The notes under the pieces: model-generated
Database searches by the model: none
What the model was told of the DNA's origin: nothing
Seen by the model: the letters and a program-made list of their open reading frames with translations, nothing else
Shown here: positions 7,010 to 14,879 of the stretch, one piece after another
Layout of the letters: each line of letters starts with the position of its first letter
Numbering within the stretch: position 1 is the first letter of the stretch
DNA from: Pseudomonadota bacterium
GTDB lineage: Bacteria > Pseudomonadota > Alphaproteobacteria > Rhizobiales > Xanthobacteraceae
Length of the DNA: 14,879 nucleotides
Reading direction: 5' to 3'
Assembly: GCA_021823875.1 (NCBI GenBank)
Contig: JAKAMD010000041.1
Span: 1-14,879 of the forward strand
Program-made: the position numbers and the translations under genes

Positions 7010-7729
7010 ATGTCGATTTTGTCGAATTCGCCGAACTATTTTCTGTCGTCGCTGTCGGCGCGGGATGCCGCGCTGCTGCATCCGCATCTCAAGCCGATTG
7101 AACTGCCGGCGGCGAACGTCTTGTACAAGGCGGAAGATGTGATCACGCGCATCTATTTTCCGTTCACCGGTATCGTTTCGTTCGTCGTCGGCGTCGCCAG
7201 TGGCGAGTTTGTCGAAGCCGGCGTGGTCGGACGCAATAGCGCGGTCGGGATCAACGCGTCGCTCGATGGCGCCATCGCGATCAACGAGGCGATCGTTCAG
7301 GTGGCCATTACCGCCGCCACGATCGAGGCGGGCACCTTCAAGGGACTTGCCGCCGACAGCGAGTCAATGCGCGTCTCGTGCGCGCGTCACGAGGAGATGA
7401 CCTTGGGGCAGGTGCAGCAGGTCGCCGCCTGCAACGCGCTCCACAACATAGAGCAGCGGCTGGCCCGCTGGCTCTTGCAGGCGCGCGATCTGCTCAACAG
7501 CGATCTTGTGCCGCTGACACAGGAAGAACTGTCGAAAATGCTGGGCGTGAACCGCAGCAGCGTGACGTTGTCGGCGCGGCGGCTGCAGGAGGCAGGGCTG
7601 ATCGATTATCACCGCGGGCACATTCAGCTGCTCGATACCGATGCGCTGAAGGATGTGTCCTGCGAGTGTTATGAGGCGATCAACGCGCTCTTCTTCCGGC
7701 TGATCGGCTGGTCGCCCAATAACATCTGA
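7010..7729 (+). CDS. Crp/Fnr-family transcriptional regulator
   Basis: This 239-aa cytoplasmic regulator starts at ATG 7010, with AAAGG 7 nt upstream; an in-frame TTG at 6977 lies inside a palindrome and is not used. Residues about 15-125 form the cyclic-nucleotide-binding-type beta barrel, 130-160 the dimer helix, and 168-207 the winged helix-turn-helix of the HTH_Crp type. There is no N-terminal Fnr cysteine cluster, so it should not carry an oxygen-sensing Fe-S cluster. Aligned by eye with E. coli CRP, the recognition helix keeps the first Arg (R182, CRP R180) but has S183 for E181 and L187 for R185. It therefore probably reads a site unlike CRP or FNR/FixK. C218 and C220 form a CxC near the C-terminus. 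The gene converges on the M23 gene with a 12-nt gap. Ligand and targets are unknown. Confidence 0.9.
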   Translation: MSILSNSPNYFLSSLSARDAALLHPHLKPIELPAANVLYKAEDVITRIYFPFTGIVSFVVGVASGEFVEAGVVGRNSAVGINASLDGAIAINEAIVQVAITAATIEAGTFKGLAADSESMRVSCARHEEMTLGQVQQVAACNALHNIEQRLARWLLQARDLLNSDLVPLTQEELSKMLGVNRSSVTLSARRLQEAGLIDYHRGHIQLLDTDALKDVSCECYEAINALFFRLIGWSPNNI

Positions 7730-7741
7730 GGCGTGGCGATT

Positions 7742-9073
7742 CTACAGGCTACCGAGCCTAATCCCCGCGCGCAGGAACTTCTGCGGATTGACCGCTTCGC
7801 CGTTGATGCGCGTTTCGTAATGCAGATGCGGTCCGGTCGAGCGGCCGGTCGAGCCGATATGACCGATCACCTCGCCGATGCGGATATGCTGGCCCACCTT
7901 GACGTCGATTTTCGACAGATGGCCGTAGCGTGTCGCCAAGCCGTTGCCGTGATTGATCTCGACCATCTTGCCGTAACCGCCGTCCCAGCCGGCGATCGTG
8001 ACCCTGCCGGTCGCGGTCGCATGGACCGGCTCGCCGATCTCGCCACGCATGTCGATGCCGGTGTGCATCGCCGGCCGGCCATTGAACGGGTCGGGGCGCA
8101 CGCCGAAAGGTGAGGTCATGTCGACCGGGCCGGTGACGGGCTTACGCACCGGCACCGCGGTGAGGGTATGCTGATAATTGTCGATATGTACGCGGGCGAG
8201 TTCGACACGGTAGATCTGTTTCTGGAAGGTGCTGGCGCCCGGGTGCGGCGGCTTGAGCGGGATGAACGGTCCGCCCATATCGGAGCGCGGCGCGCGTTTG
8301 ATCGCGACGCCGAGATCGTCGAGCACGCTGCGCATGTTTCGCGCCTTGCTCTCGTAATGCTGTTCGAGATCGGTGAGCATCGCGGTCTGCTTATGCTCCA
8401 CCGCATCGAGCGAGCGCGATACATGCGCCAAGGCGCCTTCGAGGCCGGCGCCATTGCCGAGCGCGGCCACACGGACCACGTGTGTCGGCATCTCGCGTGA
8501 TTGCAAGCGGGCTTCGCGATCCGGCGGCGCCTTGAAAATCACCGTGTCGTTGATCGGTCTGGGTTTCAGCCTGAGCTCACCGGCGTTGAGGGGTGCCGCT
8601 TTGCGGGCGCGCGGGATCGAGCCGGTGCCCATGAGATCGTTGGACATCGTCGACGTGCGCTGCTCGAGCGTGGCCTGCCGCCGCAACAATGTATTGAGTT
8701 TCTGCTCGAACTGTTGCTGGTCGAGCAATTGCCGGCTGGTGATGCGGTCGATCTCGGCGCGCAGTTCGGCGATGCGGTCCTCGTAGGCGATCTGCATCGT
8801 GGCCTCTCGGCCGATCAGCCGGGTCAGCACGTTTTCGCGGAAGGCAAAATAGGTCCCGGTCGCGATCGACCACACGCCCATAATCACCAGCGTGCCGACT
8901 ACGATCCAGAATGCCACCGGACCGATGCGCACCTGATGTTTGCCATGGGCCAGCGTATAGCCGGCTTGAGGACGGTGCTGGGGCGCTTGACGCGACCCTT
9001 TCGCTGCCGTGCGGGCACGCCCCGACGGCGCGGAACGGGTATGTTCGGCGGTGGCTTGATACGAATGCGACAT
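7742..9073 (-). CDS. Membrane-anchored M23 (LytM) metallopeptidase
   Basis: The protein has 443 aa from ATG 9073, where GGAGAG lies just upstream; an ATG at 9097 adds eight residues but has no clear site. Order: a basic, low-complexity cytoplasmic tail (1-48), one membrane helix (about 51-73), a periplasmic coiled coil (about 85-145), a linker with further helices, and a C-terminal Peptidase_M23 domain (about 315-436). The zinc ligands H337 and D341 (HTGID) and H418 of the HLH motif, with H385 and H416, are all present. It should therefore be an active endopeptidase cutting peptidoglycan cross-bridges, unlike the degenerate LytM activators EnvC and NlpD. This is the common alphaproteobacterial layout of an anchored coiled-coil M23 hydrolase. 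Its 126-nt upstream gap to bcp shows no strong promoter that I can defend. Confidence 0.92.
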   Translation of the reverse strand: MSHSYQATAEHTRSAPSGRARTAAKGSRQAPQHRPQAGYTLAHGKHQVRIGPVAFWIVVGTLVIMGVWSIATGTYFAFRENVLTRLIGREATMQIAYEDRIAELRAEIDRITSRQLLDQQQFEQKLNTLLRRQATLEQRTSTMSNDLMGTGSIPRARKAAPLNAGELRLKPRPINDTVIFKAPPDREARLQSREMPTHVVRVAALGNGAGLEGALAHVSRSLDAVEHKQTAMLTDLEQHYESKARNMRSVLDDLGVAIKRAPRSDMGGPFIPLKPPHPGASTFQKQIYRVELARVHIDNYQHTLTAVPVRKPVTGPVDMTSPFGVRPDPFNGRPAMHTGIDMRGEIGEPVHATATGRVTIAGWDGGYGKMVEINHGNGLATRYGHLSKIDVKVGQHIRIGEVIGHIGSTGRSTGPHLHYETRINGEAVNPQKFLRAGIRLGSL

Positions 9074-9199
9074 CGACTCTCCGGCCGGTTTACCCATAGG
9101 CGAAACCGGTTGAACAACGCACCCGATATCAATCCCATATGGTTAAGAATCCGGTAATCGGCCGGCGTCACTGTGAGATTCGAGCTTATGGCCAATCGG

Positions 9200-9670
9200 T
9201 TAGAGCGCGCGGGCCGCGGCCAGCACCTCTTCGGCGTGGCCGGCGACGCGGACCTTGGGCCAGATGTGGACGATGCGGCCTTGCGCGTCGATCAGAAAGG
9301 TCTTGCGGATGACACCATAATATTTGCGCCCATACAGCGACTTCTCGCCCCAGGCGCCGAAAGCTTCGAGCATGGCCTTGGTCTCGTCGGAGGCGAGCGC
9401 GATGGTGAGCTTGTGCTTGGTCTTGAACTTGTCGATCGCGGGGACGGGATCGGCCGAGACGCCGAGGATGTCGGTCCCGGCCCTGGCGAAGTCGGTGCGC
9501 AGACGGGAAAATGCGATAGCTTCCTTGGTGCAGCCGGAGGTATCAGCCTTCGGATAGAAATAAAGGACGAGGTTGCGGCCTTTGAATTCCTTCAGCGACA
9601 CTTTGGCGCCGCCATCGCGGGGCAGGGCGAAGGCCGGGGCTTTGTCGCCGACTTTGAGCGGGTCCGCCAT
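9200..9670 (-). CDS. bcp: Thioredoxin-dependent peroxiredoxin, Bcp/PrxQ type
   Basis: This 156-aa cytoplasmic enzyme reduces hydrogen peroxide and organic hydroperoxides. ATG 9670 is chosen because AAGGAAGG lies just upstream; an upstream in-frame ATG at 9736 would add 22 residues unlike the family. The AhpC/TSA fold covers nearly the whole chain. The peroxidatic cysteine is C47 in the P40-x3-T44-x2-C47 active-site motif. The resolving cysteine usually found five residues later in Bcp is I52, and no other Cys exists in the protein, so it must act as a 1-Cys enzyme with an external thiol partner. It lies divergent from the AsmA-like gene with a 158-nt shared upstream region, and upstream of the M23 gene on the same strand. 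Confidence 0.95.
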   Translation of the reverse strand: MADPLKVGDKAPAFALPRDGGAKVSLKEFKGRNLVLYFYPKADTSGCTKEAIAFSRLRTDFARAGTDILGVSADPVPAIDKFKTKHKLTIALASDETKAMLEAFGAWGEKSLYGRKYYGVIRKTFLIDAQGRIVHIWPKVRVAGHAEEVLAAARAL

Positions 9671-9828
9671 GTGCCTTCCTTTCGTCCTTTTTGGCCGGTC
9701 AATGTCGGCTTTGCCATTTGCGTCAAACGGGCGCAACGGGTTCCGCGACCATCGGCCCCGGGCCGTGCCGGGGGGCTCCCGGCGGCAAGCAATCTCTAAA
9801 GCGCCGAACGAGGGGTGCCCGCTGAGCT

Positions 9829-12800
9829 ATGATGGGCAAAGAGCATAAGCGCAAAAAGGCGGGCACCCATCGGCCGCATGATGGCCGGGCGGGGAAGCCG
9901 CATGGCGCTCATGAGCATCACCCGGAGCATCCGCACCTCGAGCAGCGGGGACACCATCTCTATCACCTCGAGCATGCCGGCCGCCGCCGCTGGGGGCACC
10001 GGCTTCGCGCCGTGGTGCGCTTCGTCCAGCGCCCCTGGATCCGGCGTGTGTTCTGGAGTTCGACCCTGGTGCTGGCGGTCGCCATGGTCGCGGTGCTCGG
10101 CCTGTGGTGGCGGCTGTCGCAAGGACCGATCGAATTCGATGTGGCGACGCCCTGGCTGAAAAAGGCGATCGAGGACAATTTCGGTGGCAAGCACACCGTT
10201 ACTGTCGGCGGCACCCAGATCGAACGCGACGAGCAGGGCCGCACCTCATTGCGGCTGCGCGATATTGTGGTGCGCGACGCCGACGGCACCATCGTCGCAA
10301 GCGCGCCCAAGGCCGAAGTCGGAATCTCCGGCGTGGCGCTGCTGCACGGCGAGGTGCGCGCGCAGAGCCTCAATCTAGTGGGCGCCGAAATGGCGGTGCG
10401 CATCGAACCCGACGGCCGCGTCACCGTCTTTGCCGGCGCCGATAAGCGCCCGATCGCGGTCGCAACGCCGGCGATTGCGCCGCCACTCGGACCGGCACCT
10501 GGGACTGCGCCAACACCGGGCGGTGAGCCGGCGCAAACGGCTGCGCCAACGAATGCCTTGCGCTCCGGGTTCGAAAATTTTGTCGGCGTATTGGCGTGGA
10601 TCGACGGGCTGGGTGCGACCGGACTTGACGGTCACGATTTGCGCGAGCTCGGCCTCAAGAACGGCAATCTGATCGTCGACGACCGTCGCAACGGCAAGCG
10701 CTGGAGCTTCGACCATATCAATGCCAGCCTGCGGCGGCCGGCCAAGGGCGGAATCATTTTCTCTCTCCAATCGGATAACCGGCAGCGGCCCTGGTTATTA
10801 AGTGCAGCCATGCGGCCCTTGACCGACGGAGTGCGCGCTGTCGGCCTGGAAGCGCGCCAGGTCTCGATGCGGGACATCCTGCTGGCCATGCGCGTCAATG
10901 AGAACGTGTTCGATGCGGATATGCCGGTGTCGGCCAGCGTCCGCGCCGAGATTGCTCCCGACGGCACACCGCAAATCGTACAAGGACGGTTGTTCGCAGG
11001 GGCCGGCACCGTGGTCGATCACGAAGGCCACGATATCGTGCGCATGAAGCTCAACCGCGCGGATTTTCGCTTCGACTGGGATATCCATCGACACAGCCTG
11101 ATCGTGCCGTTCCAGGTCGCGGTGGACGGCAACCAGTTCACCTTGCGTGCCACGCTGCAGGCGCCGAGCGATGACAGCGGCATCTGGAAATTCGCGCTGA
11201 CGCGCGGAGATCAGATGATCGATCCCATCATAATCGCAGCCGGTCAGCCGAACGAGGAGAGTCTCGCGCTCAACCGGGTGAATATGCATGGCCGCATCGA
11301 CACCGTGGGCCGGCGCATTGAACTCGACCAGGGCGATGTCAGCCATAGTGATAGCCGGCCCACGCATAATGTCGGCATAGCGTTCAGCGGCAGCCTTGAC
11401 TGGTCCACCGCCCAGCCGCGACTGGCCTTCGGCATCGCCGGTACCCGCATGCCGACCGCGGTGTTGATGCAGTTGTGGCCCGTGATGGTCGCCTATGACG
11501 TGCGCGGCTGGGTCGAGAAGCATATTTCCGGCGGCACCGTCGAGCGCGTCGTGATCGCGGGCAATGCGCCGCTCGCGGATTTCAGGACTGACGGGCCGCC
11601 GACGCCCGATGACGGCCTTTCCATTGACATCGAGACCAGCGGCACGACGCTGCATCCGGTCACCGATTTGCCGGCGATCCACGATGCCGATCTCACGGTG
11701 CGGATTACCGGCCGCACCGCCACCGTCAATGTCGGCCGCGGCACCGTCGATGTGGCGCCGGGGCGCCGGCTCAATATCGCCAACGGCGTGTTCGAGGTGC
11801 CCGACACCCACCCCAAGCCGGCGCCGGCGCGGGTACATTTCCGTGTCGACGGGAGCGTGCCGTCGGCCGCGCTGTTGCTGGCAAAGAAGACGCTACGCAA
11901 GGAAGTCGATTTTGCGCTCGATCCGGCGACGAGCCGCGGCACCGTGGCGGCGCGGGTCTCGTTAGCCTTGCCGCTCGGGCGAACGCTGCCGCCCGGTTCG
12001 ATCACCTACGACGTGAAAGCCGAACTCTCCAGCTTCGCCGCCGACAAGCTGGTGATGGGCCACAAGTTGGAAGCGGCGCAGCTGAAGATCGACGCCTCTT
12101 CGCAGGGCTATCAGATCAAGGGCGACGTCAAGATCAATGGCATACCGGCCACGCTGGAGGTGACCCGACAGAAGACGGACGCCGACGGCGCGCTGTCGCT
12201 GGATGCCAAGCTCGACGCGGCTTCGCGTCGCCGCCTCGGCATGGATCTCGGTGACAGCGTCACCGGCACAATCCCGATCAAGCTCACCGGCCGCTTCGGC
12301 GCCCCCGGCAAGGATCCGCCGCTCAATCTCAGCGCCGATCTCACGCCGGTCGCGATCAATGAACTGCTGCCGGGCTGGGAAAAGCCGGCCGGCAAGCCGG
12401 CGCATGCGACCGCGACTCTCGTGCGCGGGCCCAAGTCGCTTCGCTTCGACGACCTGACCATCACCGGCTCCGGCAGCAATGTGAAGGGCTCGATCGAGGT
12501 CGACAATTCCGGCGATTTCGTATCGGCGCATTTCCCGACATTCGCGATCTCCCAGGGCGATCAAGTGTCGCTCAACGCCGACCGCGGCTCCGACGGCGCA
12601 TTGCATGTCGTCATGCGGGGCGACCTCTTTGACGGGCGCAACTTCATCAAGAACGCACTGGCCGGACACGCGCCGGAGAAGGGCAGGCATAAGCAGCCCA
12701 ATCTCGATCTCGACATCAAAATCGGAACGGTGGCGGGCAATAACGGAGAAACGCTGCGCGGCCTCGATCTCAATCTCGTGCGTCACGGCGGCCGCATCCG

Positions 12801-13479
12801 CAGCTTCCGGCTCAATGCAAAGATCGGAAACGATGCGCCGTTGATCGGCGACCTGCGGCTGCGCGCGCGCGACAACCATCAGGTCATCTACCTCGATACC
12901 GCCGATGCCGGCGCCTTGTTCCGCCTCACCGACATGTATCCGCGCATGTATGGCGGCAGGATGTGGGTAGCGATGGATCCGCCGAGCGCGGATCAGCCTC
13001 GGCAGATCGGCCATCTCTACATCAGCAATTTCGTGGTGCGCGGCGAGCCGGCGCTCGAGCGTGTCGTGTCGGGCGCGCCCGGCCGGCCGAGCGGCAGCGT
13101 CGAATTCTCCGAACTGCGCGCCGATTTCACGCGCACGCCTGGCCGCATGTCGATCAGCGACGGCGTGGTCCGCGGACCGCTGGTCGGCGCGACCATCGAA
13201 GGCAACATCAACTACGTTAAGAACGACGTGCATCTGCGCGGCACCTTCGTGCCGTTCTATGGCATCAACAATATGTTCGGGCAGATTCCGATCGTCGGGT
13301 TGTTCCTCGGCGGCGGCAGCAATGAAGGCCTGCTCGGCATCACCTACGAAGCGGTCGGCCCGCCGGGCGCCCCGCGCGTGACGGTCAACCCGGTGAGCGC
13401 GATCGCGCCCGGGCTGCTGCGCAAGTTCATCCCGTCGCCGGGCTCGTTCGATCCGGAATTTCAGCCGCCCGCCCGCTGA
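9829..13479 (+). CDS. AsmA/YhdP-like inner-membrane protein with His-rich N-terminus
   Basis: This 1216-aa protein is close in size to E. coli YhdP (about 1266 aa). It has a cytoplasmic tail (1-70), one membrane helix (about 73-95), then a very long beta-rich periplasmic part resembling DUF3971 followed by the AsmA-like C-terminal region. The closing block at about 1144-1200 (Y-G-I-N-N-M-F, then P-I-V-G-L-F-L-G-G-G, then V-N-P) is characteristic. Family members are bridge-like and are thought to move phospholipid from the inner to the outer membrane. Residues about 215-245 are a Pro/Ala-rich linker. The tail carries 14 His in its first 57 residues, clustered at 25-49, which I do not know as a family feature. 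Two adjacent ATGs (9829, 9832) are possible starts; GAGGGG is 13 nt away, so the site is weak. A shorter start inside the tail cannot be excluded. Confidence 0.88.
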   Translation: MMGKEHKRKKAGTHRPHDGRAGKPHGAHEHHPEHPHLEQRGHHLYHLEHAGRRRWGHRLRAVVRFVQRPWIRRVFWSSTLVLAVAMVAVLGLWWRLSQGPIEFDVATPWLKKAIEDNFGGKHTVTVGGTQIERDEQGRTSLRLRDIVVRDADGTIVASAPKAEVGISGVALLHGEVRAQSLNLVGAEMAVRIEPDGRVTVFAGADKRPIAVATPAIAPPLGPAPGTAPTPGGEPAQTAAPTNALRSGFENFVGVLAWIDGLGATGLDGHDLRELGLKNGNLIVDDRRNGKRWSFDHINASLRRPAKGGIIFSLQSDNRQRPWLLSAAMRPLTDGVRAVGLEARQVSMRDILLAMRVNENVFDADMPVSASVRAEIAPDGTPQIVQGRLFAGAGTVVDHEGHDIVRMKLNRADFRFDWDIHRHSLIVPFQVAVDGNQFTLRATLQAPSDDSGIWKFALTRGDQMIDPIIIAAGQPNEESLALNRVNMHGRIDTVGRRIELDQGDVSHSDSRPTHNVGIAFSGSLDWSTAQPRLAFGIAGTRMPTAVLMQLWPVMVAYDVRGWVEKHISGGTVERVVIAGNAPLADFRTDGPPTPDDGLSIDIETSGTTLHPVTDLPAIHDADLTVRITGRTATVNVGRGTVDVAPGRRLNIANGVFEVPDTHPKPAPARVHFRVDGSVPSAALLLAKKTLRKEVDFALDPATSRGTVAARVSLALPLGRTLPPGSITYDVKAELSSFAADKLVMGHKLEAAQLKIDASSQGYQIKGDVKINGIPATLEVTRQKTDADGALSLDAKLDAASRRRLGMDLGDSVTGTIPIKLTGRFGAPGKDPPLNLSADLTPVAINELLPGWEKPAGKPAHATATLVRGPKSLRFDDLTITGSGSNVKGSIEVDNSGDFVSAHFPTFAISQGDQVSLNADRGSDGALHVVMRGDLFDGRNFIKNALAGHAPEKGRHKQPNLDLDIKIGTVAGNNGETLRGLDLNLVRHGGRIRSFRLNAKIGNDAPLIGDLRLRARDNHQVIYLDTADAGALFRLTDMYPRMYGGRMWVAMDPPSADQPRQIGHLYISNFVVRGEPALERVVSGAPGRPSGSVEFSELRADFTRTPGRMSISDGVVRGPLVGATIEGNINYVKNDVHLRGTFVPFYGINNMFGQIPIVGLFLGGGSNEGLLGITYEAVGPPGAPRVTVNPVSAIAPGLLRKFIPSPGSFDPEFQPPAR

Positions 13480-13600
13480 GCGGGGGGCTTCAGGCGTAAC
13501 AATTTTCGGGCGATCCTCCTGGCCGTTGTCCTGTTACGTCTTCCTGCATTTTCAGTCGTATCCGTCTGTCAAGGGGGTAGAATCATTAAATATTGGTAAT

Positions 13601-13632
13601 TTGTTTATCCGCTGGTAACTCGCCTAGATACT
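13601..13632 (+). promoter_or_regulatory. Possible promoter of the MFS gene
   Basis: Within the only AT-rich stretch of this gap, TTGTTT (13601-13606) is followed after 18-20 nt by TAGATACT (13625-13632), a mediocre -10. Transcription from here would give a leader of about 170 nt. The rest of the 13480-13808 gap holds a weak 7-bp inverted repeat (13495-13501 with 13532-13538) and no other gene-like signal apart from the leader ORF. Confidence 0.3.
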
Positions 13633-13788
13633 GCATTGCTCAACAATAACAACCGCGTGCGGGGAGAAAAGAAGGCGAAGGGCATGGCCTATGGGTCAAG
13701 CGTCGATGGCCGCCGTTTCGCGGCGATGCTTGGCACAACGTACGGTGCTTCCTGGCCACCGGAACCTCCCCACGCGTCTGGTAACTCG
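13612..13788 (+). repeat. 11-bp direct repeat CTGGTAACTCG
   Basis: Exact copies lie at 13612-13622 and 13778-13788. The core GGTAAC occurs again at 13790-13795, and GGTAAT at 13595-13600. One cluster lies at the possible promoter and the other just before the MFS ribosome-binding site. This could be a regulator half-site or chance. Confidence 0.4.
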
Positions 13789-13794
13789 GGGTAA
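13684..13794 (+). CDS. Possible 36-codon leader ORF
   Basis: An ATG at 13684 opens 36 codons ending in TAA at 13792-13794, only 14 nt before the MFS start. AAGG lies about 8 nt upstream. The peptide has no recognised family. Third-position GC is 22 of 35 codons, lower than I would expect for genes here, which argues against long-term coding use. It could be a regulatory leader peptide translated ahead of the transporter. Confidence 0.25.
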   Translation: MAYGSSVDGRRFAAMLGTTYGASWPPEPPHASGNSG

Positions 13795-13808
13795 CCAAGG
13801 AGAGACAA

Positions 13809-14879
13809 ATGGCCACCGCTGCTGCCACTCCCAGTGAATCGATCACGCGCGATAGATGGACCCAGCTGATCGCCGGGGTCATCTGCATGGTAATGATCGC
13901 CAACCTGCAATACGGCTGGACGCTGTTCGTCCATCCGATCAACAAGGCCCATGGCTGGTCAATCGCGGCCATTCAGGTCGCCTTCAGCATCTTCGTCGCG
14001 CTCGAGACTTGGCTGACGCCGGTCGAGGGATGGATCGTCGATAAACTGGGCGCGCAGAAGGGTCCGAAGCTGATGGTCGCCTTCGGCGGCATTATGATTG
14101 CCGTTGGCTGGATCGTCTGCGGCAGGGCAGACACGCTCTCGATGCTCTATCTTGGTTCGGTGTTCACCGGCATCGGCGGCGGCGCCGTCTACGCGACCGC
14201 GGTCGGACAGGCGGTGAAATGGTTCCCGGACCGCCGCGGGCTGGCGGTCGGTCTCACCGCCGCCGGCTTCGGCGCCGGCGCCGCGCTCACCGTGGTGCCG
14301 ATCCGTTCAGTGATCGCTTCCAGCGGCTACGAGACCGCCTTCTTCTGGTTCGGCCTGGTGCAGGGCGCCATCGTGTTCCTGCTCGCTTGGCTCTTGCGCG
14401 CGCCCGAGCCGGGCGAGCTCGCCGGCCTGGCTCCGCCCAAGGTCGCGGTATCGGCCCGCAGCTATACGCCGGCCGAAGTACTGATGTCGCCGGTCTTCTG
14501 GGTGCTCTACGTCATGTTCGTGCTGGTCTCGGCCAGCGGCCTGATGGCGACGGCGCAGATCGCGCTGATCGCGCGCGACTACAACGTCGCCAACATCGCC
14601 ATCCTGGGCGGCGCGACCGCCCTGTCGGTAGCGCTGATCATCGACAATCTCGCCAATGGCGCGGCCCGCCCGCTGTTCGGCTGGGTGTCCGACAATATCG
14701 GCCGCGAATACACCATGGCGATCGCCTTCGGTCTCGGCGCGGTGTCCTACTGGCTGCTTGGCGGCGCCGGCGGGGAGCCCTGGGCCTTCGTGGTGTTCGC
14801 CGCGCTCATCTTCCTGACCTGGGGCGAAATCTTCAGCCTGTTCCCGTCGACCTGTACCGACAGCTTCGGGCCGAAATTC
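13809..14879 (+). CDS. oxlT: MFS transporter, oxalate/formate antiporter (OxlT) family, 3' end missing
   Basis: The first 357 codons are present with no stop; the window cuts the gene, which should run to about 420-450 aa. AAGGAGAG (13797-13804) gives a strong ribosome-binding site for ATG 13809. About nine to ten membrane helices are visible, with a central cytoplasmic loop near 198-222. The N-terminal N-L-Q-Y-G-W stretch, the R-P-L-F-G-W-V-S-D segment and F-P-S-T-C-T-D near the end match the OxlT family as I recall it. Q34 and Y35 coincide with OxlT pocket residues, and R287 appears to match the substrate-binding R272 of Oxalobacter OxlT; the equivalent of K355 lies beyond the window. Oxalate:formate exchange is plausible, but many homologues carry other organic acids. 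oxc or frc downstream would settle the role. Confidence 0.9.
   Translation, partial: MATAAATPSESITRDRWTQLIAGVICMVMIANLQYGWTLFVHPINKAHGWSIAAIQVAFSIFVALETWLTPVEGWIVDKLGAQKGPKLMVAFGGIMIAVGWIVCGRADTLSMLYLGSVFTGIGGGAVYATAVGQAVKWFPDRRGLAVGLTAAGFGAGAALTVVPIRSVIASSGYETAFFWFGLVQGAIVFLLAWLLRAPEPGELAGLAPPKVAVSARSYTPAEVLMSPVFWVLYVMFVLVSASGLMATAQIALIARDYNVANIAILGGATALSVALIIDNLANGAARPLFGWVSDNIGREYTMAIAFGLGAVSYWLLGGAGGEPWAFVVFAALIFLTWGEIFSLFPSTCTDSFGPKF

Noticed and set aside
6737..7087. Extension of the 58-aa gene to a 175-aa minus-strand protein
   Set aside because: The extra N-terminal part is Arg-rich, overlaps the regulator's start and leader, and the internal ATG 6736 has a strong SD.
7746..7759. AGGCT-ACCG-AGCCT hairpin at the Crp/M23 convergence as a terminator
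   Set aside because: Only 5 bp, no T-run, and it lies inside the 3' end of the M23 coding region.
9698..9726. Promoter for bcp with TTGACG on the minus strand
   Set aside because: The -35 word is perfect or nearly so, but the hexamer at -10 distance (ATTGAC) barely matches.
9671..9736. Upstream start giving a 178-aa Bcp
   Set aside because: The 22 extra residues are unlike the family, and ATG 9670 has a strong AAGGAAGG site.

Overview
The window is GC-rich, has alphaproteobacterial gene content, and reads as mostly core genome. The order amidase - PBP1a - prfB, the many small Crp/CBS/cupin genes and the OxlT-type transporter suggest a Rhizobiales member near Bradyrhizobiaceae/Xanthobacteraceae. 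This is inferred from gene content and protein style, not from a search. I see no insertion sequence, prophage, CRISPR array, tRNA or rRNA.

Region 1 (112-5359, + strand): a cell-wall block with a translation factor. A periplasmic N-acetylmuramoyl-L-alanine amidase (AMIN + Amidase_3) is followed by the bifunctional penicillin-binding protein PBP1a and then by prfB (release factor 2). prfB is split by an in-frame TGA and needs the classic programmed +1 frameshift, so the gene starts at 4228, not at the downstream ATG.

Region 2 (5360-7729): small stress or signalling genes. These are a cupin protein, a two-CBS-domain protein, a 58-residue small protein on the minus strand and a Crp/Fnr-family regulator. 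The spaces between them hold the least explained structure in the window. Two inverted repeats lie between the convergent CBS and small-protein genes, and one has a C-rich, anti-Shine-Dalgarno-like loop on the minus strand. An 8-bp inverted repeat overlaps the probable regulator promoter. A FixK/Fnr-like TTGC-N8-GCAA palindrome forms part of a hairpin reaching the regulator's ribosome-binding site.

Region 3 (7742-13479): envelope and redox genes. On the minus strand are a membrane-anchored LytM/M23 peptidase, convergent with the regulator and only 12 nt from it, and a single-cysteine Bcp-type peroxiredoxin. Divergent from the latter is a 1216-residue AsmA/YhdP-like protein with an unusual histidine-rich cytoplasmic tail.

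Region 4 (13480-14879): a 329-nt non-coding leader with a possible promoter, repeated GGTAAC words and a possible 36-codon leader ORF. It precedes an oxalate/formate antiporter-like MFS gene that runs off the end of the window.

The amidase, PBP1a, M23 protein and AsmA-like protein all act on the envelope: peptidoglycan synthesis, septal cleavage and probably lipid traffic. I found no convincing new multi-gene system. The best leads are regulatory: the 58-aa gene with its structured 3' region, the regulator's 5' region, and the transporter leader.
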